This document shows, piece after piece, positions 36,424 to 45,450 of a stretch of 64,000 nt of DNA. This DNA comes from Sphaerotilus uruguayifluvii (GTDB taxonomy: Bacteria > Pseudomonadota > Gammaproteobacteria > Burkholderiales > Burkholderiaceae_C): contig NZ_JABSNM010000010.1 in assembly GCF_013294065.1 (NCBI RefSeq), positions 1 to 64,000 on the forward strand, given 5' to 3'. Numbering within the stretch: the first letter of the stretch is position 1; each line of letters opens with the position of its first letter. A model generated the notes under the pieces. That model was given only the letters and a program-made list of their open reading frames with translations, was not told the origin of the DNA and did not search any database. The translations under genes and the position numbers were made by a program.

Positions 36424-38768
36424 ACGTCGCCGTCCGCACGCTGTGCGCCTTCACCGCCAAGACGGGCGACCTGGACGTGCGCTTCACGCCCGCGCCGACC
36501 GCGCTCGAGGGGCAGGAAGGCCATGCGGCCGTCGTCGCCCGTCGCGGCGCGGGCTACCAGCGCGAGATCAGCCTGTCGGGGCAGCACGGCGAGCTGCGGG
36601 TGCGCGGCCGCGCCGACGGCTTCGACCCCGATCGCGGCCGGCTGGAGGAGATCAAGACCCACCGCGGCGCCGGCGCGCTGGCCCGCCAGCCGGCCAACCA
36701 CCGCGCGCTGCACTGGGCGCAGGCGATGATCTACGGCTGGCTGCTGTGCGAGCGCGACGGACGGGCGCAGATCGAGCTGGCACTGGTCTACTTCGACATC
36801 GGCAGCCGCCGCGAGACGGTGTTCACCCGCACGCTCGACGCCGAGACGCTGCGCGAGCACTTCGTCCGATGCTGCGAGGCCTATCTCGCCTGGGCGCGCA
36901 GCGAGCAGGAGCACCGCAGCGCGCGCGACGCCGCGCTGGCGGCGCTGCGCTTTCCGCACGGCGACTTCCGCACCGGCCAGCGCCCGCTGGCGGAGGCGGT
37001 CTTCCGGGTCGCGCGCGCCGGCCGCACGCTGATGGCGCAGGCGCCCACCGGCATCGGCAAGACCATCGGCACCGTCTTCCCGCTGCTGCGCGCCCTGCCC
37101 GGCCAGCAGATCGACCGGGTGTTCTTCCTGACGGCCAAGACCTCCGGCCGCGCGCTGGCGCTCGACGCGGTGGCGGCATTGCGCCGGGCCGAGCCGGCGC
37201 TGCCGCTGCGCGCGCTGGAGCTGGTCGCCCGCGAGAAGGCCTGCGAGCATCCGGACAAGGCCTGCCACGGCGAGTCCTGCCCGCTGGCTCAGGGCTTCTA
37301 CGACCGGCTGCCCGAAGCGCGCGCGGCGGCGCTGGCTGTGCCGGTCTGGGACCGCGCCGCGGTGCGCGCGCTGGCGCAGGCGCACCGTGTCTGCCCCTAC
37401 TACCTCGGCCAGGAGCTGGCGCACTGGGCCGATCTGGTCATCGGCGACTACAACCACTTTCTCGATCCGAGCGCGATGCTGCACGCGCTGACCCAGCTGC
37501 ATGGCTGGCGGGTGGCGCTGCTGCTCGACGAGGCGCACAACCTGGTGGACCGCGCCCGGCTGATGCACACCGGCGAGCTGGACCAGATCCGCATGCGCGG
37601 CCTGCGCCACACCGCGCCGAAGGCGCTGCGCAAGCCGCTCGACAAGCTCGAGCGCGCCTGGAAGGCCCTGAATGCCAGCGCCTCCGACGGGGGCGAGGAC
37701 AAGCCCGGCGCGACAGGCGAAACAGGAGCGACGCCCGGCTACCGCGTGCTGCCCGCGCTGCCCGACGAGCTGATGGGCGCGCTGCAGCAGGCGGCCACCG
37801 CGGTGCTCGACCACCTCGCCGAGCATCCGACCACGGTGGACGCGGGCCTGCAGGGCTTCCTGTTCGACGCGCTGCACCTGACGAAGCTGGCCGAGAGCTT
37901 CGGGCCGCATTCGCTGTGCGACCTGAGCCGCTCGCGCGACGGGCGCACCTCGGTGCTGTGCCTGCGCAATGTGGTGCCGGCGCCCTTCCTGGGCCCGCGC
38001 TGGGCGGCCGCGCACACCGCGACGCTGTTCTCGGCGACGCTGCAGCCGCCGGCCTTCCACCGCGAGCTGCTCGGGCTGCCCGAGCGCACCGCCTGGATCG
38101 ACGTGGACTCGCCCTTCGAGCGCTCGCAGCTCGACATCCACATCGCCCGCGACATCTCGACGCGCTGGCAGCACCGCGAGGCCTCGGTGGCGCCGATCGT
38201 CGCCCGCATCGGCGCGCAGCACGCCGAGCGGCCGGGCAACTACCTCGCCTTCTTCAGCAGCTTCGACTACCTCGACCGGGTGGCCGCCGCCTTCGAGGCC
38301 GCGCATCCCGAGGTGCCGGTCTGGCGCCAGGCCCGGCGCATGAGCGAGGCGGAGCAGGCCGACTTTCTGGCGCGCTTCGTCGCGGGCGGGCGCGGCGTGG
38401 GCTTCGCGGTGCTGGGCGGCGCCTTCTCGGAGGGCATCGACCTGCCCGGCGACCGGCTGATCGGCGCCTTCATCGCCACGCTGGGCCTGCCGCAGGTCAA
38501 TCCGGTCAACGAGCAGATCCGCCAGCGCCTGGACACGCTGGTCAGCCAAGACACCGGCAGCGGCTTCGACTGCGCCTACCTCTACCCCGGCCTGCAGAAG
38601 GTGGTGCAGGCCGCCGGCCGGGTGATCCGCACGCCCGAGGACCGCGGCGTGGTCCACCTGATCGACGACCGCTTCGGACGGGCGGAGGTGCGGGCGCTGC
38701 TGCCGCGCTGGTGGTTCATCCCGCCGACGGCCCCCGGTGGATCGGCAGACCGGCCCGGTCCAGCGTGA
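36420..38768 (+). CDS. Nuclease-helicase fusion (PD-(D/E)XK plus XPD/DinG-like)
   Basis: A 782-residue protein. Residues 1-180 hold a Cas4/RecB-like nuclease core: D66 in GRADGF, E77 and K79 in EEIK, then QAMIYG. A DinG/XPD-type superfamily 2 helicase follows: Walker A APTGIGKT (208-215), DEAH (370-373), and four cysteines (275, 282, 287, 325) spaced as in the iron-sulfur domain. Motif VI is QAAGRVIRT. It should unwind and cut DNA, perhaps in repair. Its start overlaps the MocR stop, so it is translationally coupled. The last 53 bases overlap the opposing SMP-30 gene. Confidence 0.9.
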   Translation: MNVAVRTLCAFTAKTGDLDVRFTPAPTALEGQEGHAAVVARRGAGYQREISLSGQHGELRVRGRADGFDPDRGRLEEIKTHRGAGALARQPANHRALHWAQAMIYGWLLCERDGRAQIELALVYFDIGSRRETVFTRTLDAETLREHFVRCCEAYLAWARSEQEHRSARDAALAALRFPHGDFRTGQRPLAEAVFRVARAGRTLMAQAPTGIGKTIGTVFPLLRALPGQQIDRVFFLTAKTSGRALALDAVAALRRAEPALPLRALELVAREKACEHPDKACHGESCPLAQGFYDRLPEARAAALAVPVWDRAAVRALAQAHRVCPYYLGQELAHWADLVIGDYNHFLDPSAMLHALTQLHGWRVALLLDEAHNLVDRARLMHTGELDQIRMRGLRHTAPKALRKPLDKLERAWKALNASASDGGEDKPGATGETGATPGYRVLPALPDELMGALQQAATAVLDHLAEHPTTVDAGLQGFLFDALHLTKLAESFGPHSLCDLSRSRDGRTSVLCLRNVVPAPFLGPRWAAAHTATLFSATLQPPAFHRELLGLPERTAWIDVDSPFERSQLDIHIARDISTRWQHREASVAPIVARIGAQHAERPGNYLAFFSSFDYLDRVAAAFEAAHPEVPVWRQARRMSEAEQADFLARFVAGGRGVGFAVLGGAFSEGIDLPGDRLIGAFIATLGLPQVNPVNEQIRQRLDTLVSQDTGSGFDCAYLYPGLQKVVQAAGRVIRTPEDRGVVHLIDDRFGRAEVRALLPRWWFIPPTAPGGSADRPGPA

Positions 38769-39645
38769 TGCGCAGGATCGAGCCCGACACCGATTCGGTG
38801 CAGTACAGCGTGCGCCGGTCCGCGCCGCCGAAGGCCAGGTTGGTGAGCGAGCGCCCCGCCGGGCTGAGCAGCACCTGCGCGGGCTCGGCCAGCGCGTCGA
38901 GCACCCAGACCCGGCCCAGCCCCGGATTGGCCACCAGCACGCGGCCCGCCTCGTCCACCGCCAGCCCGTCCGGGCCGCTGGGCCCGTGCGAGGTGAAGAA
39001 GGCGCTGACCTTGGCCACGCTGCCGTCGTCCATCAGCGGCACCCGCCAGACCTGGTTGGCGCGGGTCACCGCCAGGTAGAGCACCCGCTCGTCGGGCGAC
39101 AGCGCCACGCCGTTCGGGCTGGGCACGTTGGCCAGCAGCAGGTCGAGCTGGCCGCTCGGGCGCAGGCGGTAGAGCCGGCCGCTCGGGTCGTGCAGGCCGG
39201 TCTGGCCCTGGTCGGTGAAGTACAGGTTGCCGCGGCTGTCGAAGATCAGGTCGTTGACGCCCTTGAAGCGCTCGCTGTTGCGCCGCTCCAGGTACGGCCG
39301 CACGGCGCCCGTCATCACGTCCACCGCCGTCAGGCCGTGGCGGTAGTCGGTGACCAGCAGTTCGCGTGCGTTCAGGAACTTGGCGCCGTTGGGCTCGCCG
39401 TCCCACTCGGCCACCAGCGACCACTGGCCCTGCGGGTCGATGCGGAAGATGCGACCGAAGGGAATGTCGGTCACGTAGAGGTGGCCGTCGGCGTCGAACA
39501 CCGGCCCTTCGAGGAAGGAGTCGGTGGGGGCACCGCCCCGGTTGGCCTCGGCCCAGGCCGTGCGCACGCCGGTGCGCCGGAAGCGCTCGGGCAGGCGGGT
39601 GAAGACCTCGCAGCCGCGGATTTCAGGGGCTTGCAGCAGGAACAT
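38716..39645 (-). CDS. SMP-30/gluconolactonase-family lactone hydrolase
   Basis: A 309-residue six-bladed beta-propeller. Recurrent blades are visible, such as LEGPVFDADGHLYVTDIPFGRIFRI, GVNDLIFDSRGNLYFTD and GPDGLAVDEAGRVLVANPGLGRV. Metal ligands of the family correspond to the E in LEGP, the N in SPNGVAL and the D in GPDGLAV. It probably opens a sugar-acid-like or other lactone. It is the last gene of a six-gene cluster and lies 14 bases after a Bug binding protein. ATG at 39645 is the first in the conserved frame. Confidence 0.9.
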   Translation of the reverse strand: MFLLQAPEIRGCEVFTRLPERFRRTGVRTAWAEANRGGAPTDSFLEGPVFDADGHLYVTDIPFGRIFRIDPQGQWSLVAEWDGEPNGAKFLNARELLVTDYRHGLTAVDVMTGAVRPYLERRNSERFKGVNDLIFDSRGNLYFTDQGQTGLHDPSGRLYRLRPSGQLDLLLANVPSPNGVALSPDERVLYLAVTRANQVWRVPLMDDGSVAKVSAFFTSHGPSGPDGLAVDEAGRVLVANPGLGRVWVLDALAEPAQVLLSPAGRSLTNLAFGGADRRTLYCTESVSGSILRITLDRAGLPIHRGPSAG

Positions 39646-39659
39646 GGCGCGCCCCCCGC

Positions 39660-40625
39660 TCACTCTTTCTTGATGCCGGCGGCCTTGACCGTGGCCCCCC
39701 AGCGCGCCTCTTCCTTGGCCAGGAACTGCCGGAAGTCCTCGGGCGGCGACGCGACGACCCGCGCACCCAGTGCATAGATGCGCGCCTTGACCGCGGTGGC
39801 CCCCAGCACCTCGCGCAGCGCGGTGTTCAGGCGCTGCACGATCTCGCGCGGTGTGGCAGCCGGCGCGAAGATGCCGTTCCACTCGTACACCTCGTAGCCC
39901 TTGACGCCGGTCTCGGCCACGGTGGGCACGTCGGCGTAGTTGGGGTTGCGCGCGGCCGAGGTGATGGCCAGCGGCCGCACCAGGCCGCTCTTGGCGTGGC
40001 CCGCCAGCGCCGACACGTTGCCGAAGCCGAAATCCACCTCGCCAGCCATGATGGCCTGCAGCGCCGGGCCGCCGCTCTTGTAGGGCACATGCGTGGCCTT
40101 CATGCCCACGGCCTGCATCAGCAGCTCGGCGCCCATGTACTGCACCGTGCCCTGGCCGCCCGAGCTGAAGTTCAGCCGGCCCGGCGCCTGCTTGCCGGCC
40201 TTGATCAGATCGGGCAGCGTCTTGTACGGCGAGGCCCGGCCCACCGCCAGGAACATCGGTGCCTCGGCCACCTGGGTCACCGGCTGCAGATCCCTGGGGT
40301 CGTAGGGCAGCTTCTGCAGGTGCGGGTTGATCGAGTACGGCGTGGCCGTGTAGAGCACGGTGTAGCCGTCGCCCGCGGCGCGGGCCGCATCGGCCTCGCC
40401 CAGCGTGCCGCTGGCGCCGGCCTTGTTCATCACCATCACCGTGGTGCCCAGCTTGGGGCCCAGGTTCTCGGCCACCAGGCGGGCCAGGGCATCGGCCGTG
40501 CCGCCCGGCGCGTAGGGCACGATGATCTGGATAGGCTTGTCGGTGGGCCAGGCCGCCTGGGCGGTGCCGGCGAGGGCCAGGCCAAGCGCCAGAGCGGCGG
40601 CGCGGTGAAGGGTTCGGCGGTTCAT
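39660..40625 (-). CDS. Bug-family tricarboxylate transport binding protein
   Basis: A 321-residue exported solute-binding protein of the TctC/Bug family. The signal peptide is MNRRTLHRAAALALGLALAGTAQA, followed by the mature start AWPTDKPIQIIVPYAPGGTADALARLV. Conserved are KAGASGTLG and THVPYKSGG. TctA and TctB membrane partners are missing from the window, as is usual for the many orphan Bug proteins of Burkholderiales. It may deliver a carboxylate related to the adjacent enzymes. It is 34 bases after the cyclase gene. Confidence 0.94.
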   Translation of the reverse strand: MNRRTLHRAAALALGLALAGTAQAAWPTDKPIQIIVPYAPGGTADALARLVAENLGPKLGTTVMVMNKAGASGTLGEADAARAAGDGYTVLYTATPYSINPHLQKLPYDPRDLQPVTQVAEAPMFLAVGRASPYKTLPDLIKAGKQAPGRLNFSSGGQGTVQYMGAELLMQAVGMKATHVPYKSGGPALQAIMAGEVDFGFGNVSALAGHAKSGLVRPLAITSAARNPNYADVPTVAETGVKGYEVYEWNGIFAPAATPREIVQRLNTALREVLGATAVKARIYALGARVVASPPEDFRQFLAKEEARWGATVKAAGIKKE

Positions 40626-40659
40626 TTGCGGGTCTCCAGATCGATGTCGTTGTGTGGGC

Positions 40660-41745
40660 TCACACCGTGGCAATCGGCGTGGCCGGCGAGCCCACCGCGC
40701 CCGGCAGGCGCAGCGGCGGCGCGGTGAGCAGGAAGCGGCTGCGGCCGTGCGCGCGCAGCCAGGCGGCCAGCTCGGTGAGGTACCAGAGCTCGCCCAGGTG
40801 GATGCCGTTCTTGAACAGGCAGTGCTCGTGCAGCGGCAGGCGCGGCTGGCGCAGCGATCCCCCCGTCGCACGGGGCTGCATCAGCTTGGGCACCACCAGC
40901 TCCACGGCCGGGTTGTCGGCGATCAGGCAGGCCAGGCGGCTGTCGACGATCCAGTTCAGCAGCCGGCCGTCCCAGCCGTCCAGGCCCGAGCCGGTGGCGT
41001 GCAGGCGCGCCACGTCGGGCTGGCGATTCATGGCCAGCAGCGTGTCGGCAAAGCCGGTGTGGAGGCAGACCATGTCGCCCTCTTCCACCGTGATGCCGTC
41101 GGCGTCCAGGATGCGCATCAGCTGCTCGTAGCCCACGGCCTGGCGCGTGCGGCCCAGGTGGTGCTCCAGGTCGATCAGCACGCCGCGGCCCTGCGCGCCG
41201 TGCTCGGCCAGGCGCTCGATGCCCAGCGCGGCGGCCTCGGGATGGCGGTAGCGTGCATGCGGCTCGCCGCGGGCCTCGGCGGTAGGATCTTCCACGCCGG
41301 GGCGGATCTCCTCGCCCGCGCGAAAGCCGTTGTAGAACACCGCCTCGGCCACGCCGTCGCCATCGGCGTCGAAGCGGCTGCCCACATGGGCCAGGCTGTC
41401 CCACTGGGTGGAGTACTGCAGACCGAGCAGCACCACGTCGTCGTTGACCACATCGGTGAGGTCGGGATCCTCGTCTTGGTACGACCAGCAGAAGCCCTGC
41501 TGGCCGGCGCTCTTTCCGTCGCGGATCACGGCGTAGCGCTGCGGCGGGATGCGGCGCGGGTTCATGGCCCGGCCGCCCGGCACGTCCAGCGGCAGGCTCA
41601 GCACGAAGCTGCGGCCTTCGCGCACCTCGGCCACGCCCTGCAGCACCCTGGCCGGCGTGACCAGGTTCATGCGGCCGCGCTGGTCGTCGGGGCCGAACTC
41701 GCCCCAGTGGCTGCCTTCGGGTGCGTGCTTCCAGCGTCGGGCCAT
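40660..41745 (-). CDS. Cyclase-family metal hydrolase (kynurenine formamidase-like)
   Basis: A 361-residue protein of the putative cyclase family (PF04199), which includes kynurenine formamidase and isatin hydrolase. Metal-binding residues are likely those in STQWDSLAHVG and in LHEHCLFKNGIHLGEL. This larger form, with a region around PGGRAMNPRRIPPQRY, is common in Burkholderiales catabolic clusters. It may hydrolyse an amide or lactone. It lies 16 bases after the hydroxyacid dehydrogenase gene. Confidence 0.88.
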   Translation of the reverse strand: MARRWKHAPEGSHWGEFGPDDQRGRMNLVTPARVLQGVAEVREGRSFVLSLPLDVPGGRAMNPRRIPPQRYAVIRDGKSAGQQGFCWSYQDEDPDLTDVVNDDVVLLGLQYSTQWDSLAHVGSRFDADGDGVAEAVFYNGFRAGEEIRPGVEDPTAEARGEPHARYRHPEAAALGIERLAEHGAQGRGVLIDLEHHLGRTRQAVGYEQLMRILDADGITVEEGDMVCLHTGFADTLLAMNRQPDVARLHATGSGLDGWDGRLLNWIVDSRLACLIADNPAVELVVPKLMQPRATGGSLRQPRLPLHEHCLFKNGIHLGELWYLTELAAWLRAHGRSRFLLTAPPLRLPGAVGSPATPIATV

Positions 41746-41761
41746 GGTCGCCTCTCCGGGG

Positions 41762-42679
41762 TCAGCCGTTCAGCACGGCCAGTGCATTGCGCGCGGCACC
41801 CACGCCCATCTTCACGTAGGCATCCGCCGTCACGCCGCCGATGTGCGGGCTGAGCGTGATGCGCGGCTCGCCGTGGAAGGGGTGCGGCGCCGTCATCGGC
41901 TCGACCGCGAAGCTGTCGAGCCCGGCACTGCCGACCTGGCCGCTGCGCAGGGCGGCCAGCAGCGCGGCCTCGTCGATCAGGCCGCCGCGTGCGGTGTTGA
42001 CGATGATCACGCCTGGACGGCAGGCGGCCAGGGTCTGCGCATTGAGCAGGCCGCGGTTGTCGTCGGTCAGCGGGCAGTGCAGGCTGATGGCATCGCTCTC
42101 GCGCCAGATCGTGGCCAGGTCGACCGGCTGCACATGGGCGGGCAGATCCTTGGCGTACGGGTCGAAGCCCAGCACGCGCATGCCCATCGCATCGGCCATG
42201 CGGGCAAAGCGCAGGCCGATGGCGCCCAGGCCCACCAGGCCCACGGTGCGACCTTCCAGCTCCACGCTCTTGTGCGTGGCCTTGTCCCAGTGGCCGGCGT
42301 GCATGCGCGCGTTCATCGCCACCACCGACTTGGCGCAGGCCAGCAGCAGGGCCAGCGCATGCTCGGCCACGGCCGCGGCGTTGGCGCCGGCGGCCGCCAC
42401 CACCTGGATGCCGCGGGCGGCGGCAGCGCTCTTGTCGATCGTGTCGGTGCCGCTGCCGTGCTTGGAAATCACCCGGAGGGCAGGCGCGGCGTCCATCACG
42501 GCCGCATTGACCGCACCGTAGCGGACGATCATGGCCACCGGGTCGTGGCGCCGGCACAGCGCCACCAGATCGGCCTCCGTGGGCTTGACGCCGGCATAAA
42601 CCACGTCGTAGCGGCCCAGCAGCGCCAGCGCGTCGGCGGCCAGGTCGGCGCCGGTCACCAGAAACACGGGCTTGCTCAC
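41762..42679 (-). CDS. D-isomer-specific 2-hydroxyacid dehydrogenase
   Basis: A 305-residue NAD(P)-dependent dehydrogenase of the D-2-hydroxyacid family, related to SerA. The nucleotide-binding motif is GLVGLGAIGLRFARM, the catalytic arginine is in VNTARGGLIDE, the glutamate in FAVEPM and the histidine in LSPHIGG. Its start overlaps the stop of the upstream aldolase gene by four bases, so the two are coupled. Within the cluster it would oxidise or reduce a 2-oxo/2-hydroxy acid. Confidence 0.93.
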   Translation of the reverse strand: MSKPVFLVTGADLAADALALLGRYDVVYAGVKPTEADLVALCRRHDPVAMIVRYGAVNAAVMDAAPALRVISKHGSGTDTIDKSAAAARGIQVVAAAGANAAAVAEHALALLLACAKSVVAMNARMHAGHWDKATHKSVELEGRTVGLVGLGAIGLRFARMADAMGMRVLGFDPYAKDLPAHVQPVDLATIWRESDAISLHCPLTDDNRGLLNAQTLAACRPGVIIVNTARGGLIDEAALLAALRSGQVGSAGLDSFAVEPMTAPHPFHGEPRITLSPHIGGVTADAYVKMGVGAARNALAVLNG

Positions 42680-43377
42680 AGCGACTCTCCATCCTTCAGC
42701 ACGCCGGCGGCGCGCAGCGAAGCGTCCAGCCAGCCCGGGCGCAGCTGCCTGCCGCTCTTGATGTCGGCAATGCGCTTGGTCTCGGCGGCCACCTTCTCCA
42801 CGGCCAGCGGCAGCAGGCTGGCGGCCTTGCTGCGCTCGACCACGGTGATGCCGTCGGCGTCACCCACGATCAGGTCGCCGGGGTTCACGGTCACGCCGCC
42901 GATCGAGACGGGATGGTTCACGCGGCCGGCCACCGACTTGGTGGGGCCGTTGGGGTTCAGGCCCGCGGCCCACATCGGGAAGCCCAGCTCGCGGATGGCT
43001 TCGCTGTCGCGCACCGCGCCGTCGATCACCACGCCGGCGATGCCCAGCGCCTTGGCCTGCTGGCTCATGATCTCGCCCATCAGCGCGCTGCTGAGGTCGC
43101 CCTTGCCATCGACCACGATCACGTCGCCCGGCTGGGCGATGGCCAGCGCCACATGGATCATCAGGTTGTCGCCGGGGCGCACTTCCACGGTGAGGGCGCT
43201 GCCGGCCACACGCATGCCGGGCGCCAGCGGCGCGATGCGGCCGCTGAGCGCGCCGCGCCGGCCCGCCACGTCGGCCAGGATGGACGACGGGAACGCACCC
43301 GCCTGCTCGACCACGGCGGGGTCCACGCGCTCGATGGTCTTGATCACGTCGGGCAGCCATGCAGCGGCTTGACTCAT
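42676..43377 (-). CDS. RraA-like/HMG-type aldolase family protein
   Basis: A 233-residue protein of the RraA family, which contains 4-hydroxy-4-methyl-2-oxoglutarate and 4-carboxy-4-hydroxy-2-oxoadipate aldolases. The signature GVVIDGAVRDSEAIRELGFPMWAAG carries the catalytic R-D pair; PGDVIVVDGKGDLSSALMGEIM is the other site. It probably releases pyruvate or a related acid from a hydroxy-dicarboxylate. An RNase E-inhibitor role is unlikely, given the context. Confidence 0.88.
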   Translation of the reverse strand: MSQAAAWLPDVIKTIERVDPAVVEQAGAFPSSILADVAGRRGALSGRIAPLAPGMRVAGSALTVEVRPGDNLMIHVALAIAQPGDVIVVDGKGDLSSALMGEIMSQQAKALGIAGVVIDGAVRDSEAIRELGFPMWAAGLNPNGPTKSVAGRVNHPVSIGGVTVNPGDLIVGDADGITVVERSKAASLLPLAVEKVAAETKRIADIKSGRQLRPGWLDASLRAAGVLKDGESL

Positions 43378-43445
43378 GCGAATCTCCAGGAAAAGACGAA
43401 GAGGGAAAGGGATGCCGGACGGGCCGGCGGTGCGGCAGGCGGGGA

Positions 43446-44411
43446 TCAGTCCACCCGCGCACCCGACTCCTTGACGACCTTGCTCCAGCGCGGGATGTCG
43501 TCCTTGATCAGCGCAGCGAACTGCTCGGGCGTGCCGCCCACCGCGTCGGCACCCTCATCGCCCAGACGCTTGGCCAGCTCGGGGGATTTCAGCGCCTTGT
43601 TGAACTCGGCGTTCAGGCGGGCGACCACGTCCCTGGGCGTGCCGGCCGGGGCCAGCAGGCCGAACCAGGTCACGGCGTCGAAGCCCTTGTAGCCCGACTC
43701 GTTGAGGGTGGGCACGTTGGGCAGGTCGTCCACGCGCTTGGCCGAGGTGACGGCCAGGGCGCGCAGCTTGCCGTTGCGGATGTGCTGCAGCAGCGTGGGC
43801 ACCGACGACATGTACAGCTCGACATTGCCGCTGATCACGTCGGTGAGCGCCTGGTTGGCCCCCTTGTACGGCACATGCTGCAGATGCACGCCGGCGGCCT
43901 TCTGCCACAGCTCGGTGGTGAGGTGCGCCACCGTGCCGTTGCCCGACGACGCGAAGTTCACCTGTCCCGGCCTGGCCTTGGCCGCGGCGGCCAGGTCGGC
44001 CACGCTCTTGAAGGACGCGTTGCTGGCCGCCAGGACCAAGGCCGCATCGGCCAGGTGCACCACCGGCACCAGATCCTTCTGCGGGTCATACGGCAGCTTG
44101 CTGTACAGCGTGGGGTTGATCGCGATGTTGCTGGTCTGGCCGATCACCAGGGTGTAGCCATCGGCGGCGGACTTGGCCACGCTGTCCACGCCCAGGTTGC
44201 CGCCGGCGCCAGGCTTGTTGTCGATCACGAAGATCCAGCCGGTCGCCTTGGCCACGCGCTGGCTGGTCTCGCGGGCGATGATGTCGGTCCCGCCGCCGGG
44301 CGGGAACGGCACGACGATGCGGATCGGCTTGGCGGGCCAGGCCTGGGCGGCGGCGGCGCCGCACACGGTGGCCATGGCCAGGCTCAGGGCAAGGCGGGGG
44401 ATGAACTTCAT
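43446..44411 (-). CDS. Bug-family tricarboxylate transport binding protein
   Basis: A second, distinct 321-residue Bug protein. Signal peptide MKFIPRLALSLAMATVCGAAAAQA, then AWPAKPIRIVVPFPPGGGTDIIARETSQRV. It has NKPGAGGNLG and HVPYKGANQAL. It is the first gene of the cluster and is divergent from its LysR regulator, with an LTTR box between. Two Bug proteins in one operon suggest two substrates or one substrate with separate transport and sensing roles. Confidence 0.94.
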   Translation of the reverse strand: MKFIPRLALSLAMATVCGAAAAQAWPAKPIRIVVPFPPGGGTDIIARETSQRVAKATGWIFVIDNKPGAGGNLGVDSVAKSAADGYTLVIGQTSNIAINPTLYSKLPYDPQKDLVPVVHLADAALVLAASNASFKSVADLAAAAKARPGQVNFASSGNGTVAHLTTELWQKAAGVHLQHVPYKGANQALTDVISGNVELYMSSVPTLLQHIRNGKLRALAVTSAKRVDDLPNVPTLNESGYKGFDAVTWFGLLAPAGTPRDVVARLNAEFNKALKSPELAKRLGDEGADAVGGTPEQFAALIKDDIPRWSKVVKESGARVD

Positions 44412-44495
44412 GGTGTCTCCTGGGGCGAGGTGGCCAGGCTCGGACGAGGCGCGCGGCTGGCTTCTTGGGGAGCCAGTATTGGCGGCCCGCCATTC

Positions 44496-44510
44496 ATCGG
44501 TCCAATCGAT
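44496..44510. promoter_or_regulatory. LysR-type operator
   Basis: ATCGGTCCAATCGAT is a T-N11-A box with perfect ATCG and CGAT arms, lying between the divergent Bug and LysR genes (33 bases before the LysR start). This is the usual form and place of an LTTR recognition site. Confidence 0.7.
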
Positions 44511-44543
44511 AATTCATTGCGAAACATTGACAGGACTTTTGCA

Positions 44544-45434
44544 ATGGACCTGCGCGACCTCCGCTACTTCGAGACCATCGCCGAGCTGCAGCATGTGGGC
44601 AAGGCCGCGGACCGCCTGCACCGCTCGCAGCCGGCGCTGACCAGCAGCATCCGCCGCCTGGAGGAAGCCTGCGGCGCGGCGCTGTTCGAGCGGGCCGGTC
44701 GGGGCATCCGGCTGACTCCGGCCGGCGAGCTGCTGCGGAAGTGGGCGCGGCGCCTGCGTTTCGACGTGGAGGACGCGCAGCGCGAACTGGCCACGCTGGG
44801 CGCGGGGCTGAGCGGCCATGTGCGCATCGGCATCGTGCCGACGGCCGCGCAGTTCCTGCTCCCCGAGGTGGCCGGCCAGCTGCTGCAGGAGGCGCCCGAG
44901 GTGACGCTGCGCACCGTGGTGGGCCTGGTGGACGCGCTCAAGCCCCTGCTGCGCACAGGCGAGATCGACCTGATGGTGGGCACCCAGACGCCGGAGGAGC
45001 CCGGCCTGGTCTCGCAGGTGCTGTCGGAGGACACCATCGTGGTGGCCGCCTCCGCCGAGCACGAGGTGTTCGAGTCCCAGCCCTCGCTCCAGGACCTCGG
45101 GCGCTACCGCTGGGCGCTGCAGCCGCCCGGTGCCCCGACCCGCGACTGGCTCGACCACACCTTCGACCGCCAGGGCATGCCCCGCCCGAAGGTCCAGGTC
45201 GAGTCCACGATGCTCCTGGTGCTGCCGGCGCTGATCGCGCGCACCCGGCTGCTGAGCTTCATCTCGCGCCACCACCTGCAGGGACCGAACCGGGTGCCCG
45301 GCCTGAAGGAGGTGCCGGTGCTCGAGGCGCAGATGAGCCGCCGCCTGGTGGTGACCTGCCGCGAAGGTGCGTTCATGTCGCCGGCGGCGCAGCGCCTGCT
45401 CGACCTGTTCGTCAGCTCGGCGCAACCCGCCTGA
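44544..45434 (+). CDS. LysR-family regulator of the catabolic cluster
   Basis: A 296-residue LysR regulator. The N-terminal helix-turn-helix is LRYFETIAELQHVGKAADRLHRSQPALTSSIRRLEEACGAALFER; the effector domain covers about residues 90-290. ATG at 44544 is taken because MDLRDLRYF is the standard LysR start. It is divergent from the six-gene cluster and is its probable activator, with a T-N11-A box in between. Confidence 0.94.
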   Translation: MDLRDLRYFETIAELQHVGKAADRLHRSQPALTSSIRRLEEACGAALFERAGRGIRLTPAGELLRKWARRLRFDVEDAQRELATLGAGLSGHVRIGIVPTAAQFLLPEVAGQLLQEAPEVTLRTVVGLVDALKPLLRTGEIDLMVGTQTPEEPGLVSQVLSEDTIVVAASAEHEVFESQPSLQDLGRYRWALQPPGAPTRDWLDHTFDRQGMPRPKVQVESTMLLVLPALIARTRLLSFISRHHLQGPNRVPGLKEVPVLEAQMSRRLVVTCREGAFMSPAAQRLLDLFVSSAQPA

Positions 45435-45450
45435 GACAATTTCCCCACCA
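45435..45450 (+). promoter_or_regulatory. -10 element directly before the metallo-hydrolase gene
   Basis: GACAAT (45435-45440) begins immediately after the LysR stop codon and lies nine bases before ATG. There is no ribosome site and no clear -35 box. Confidence 0.4.
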
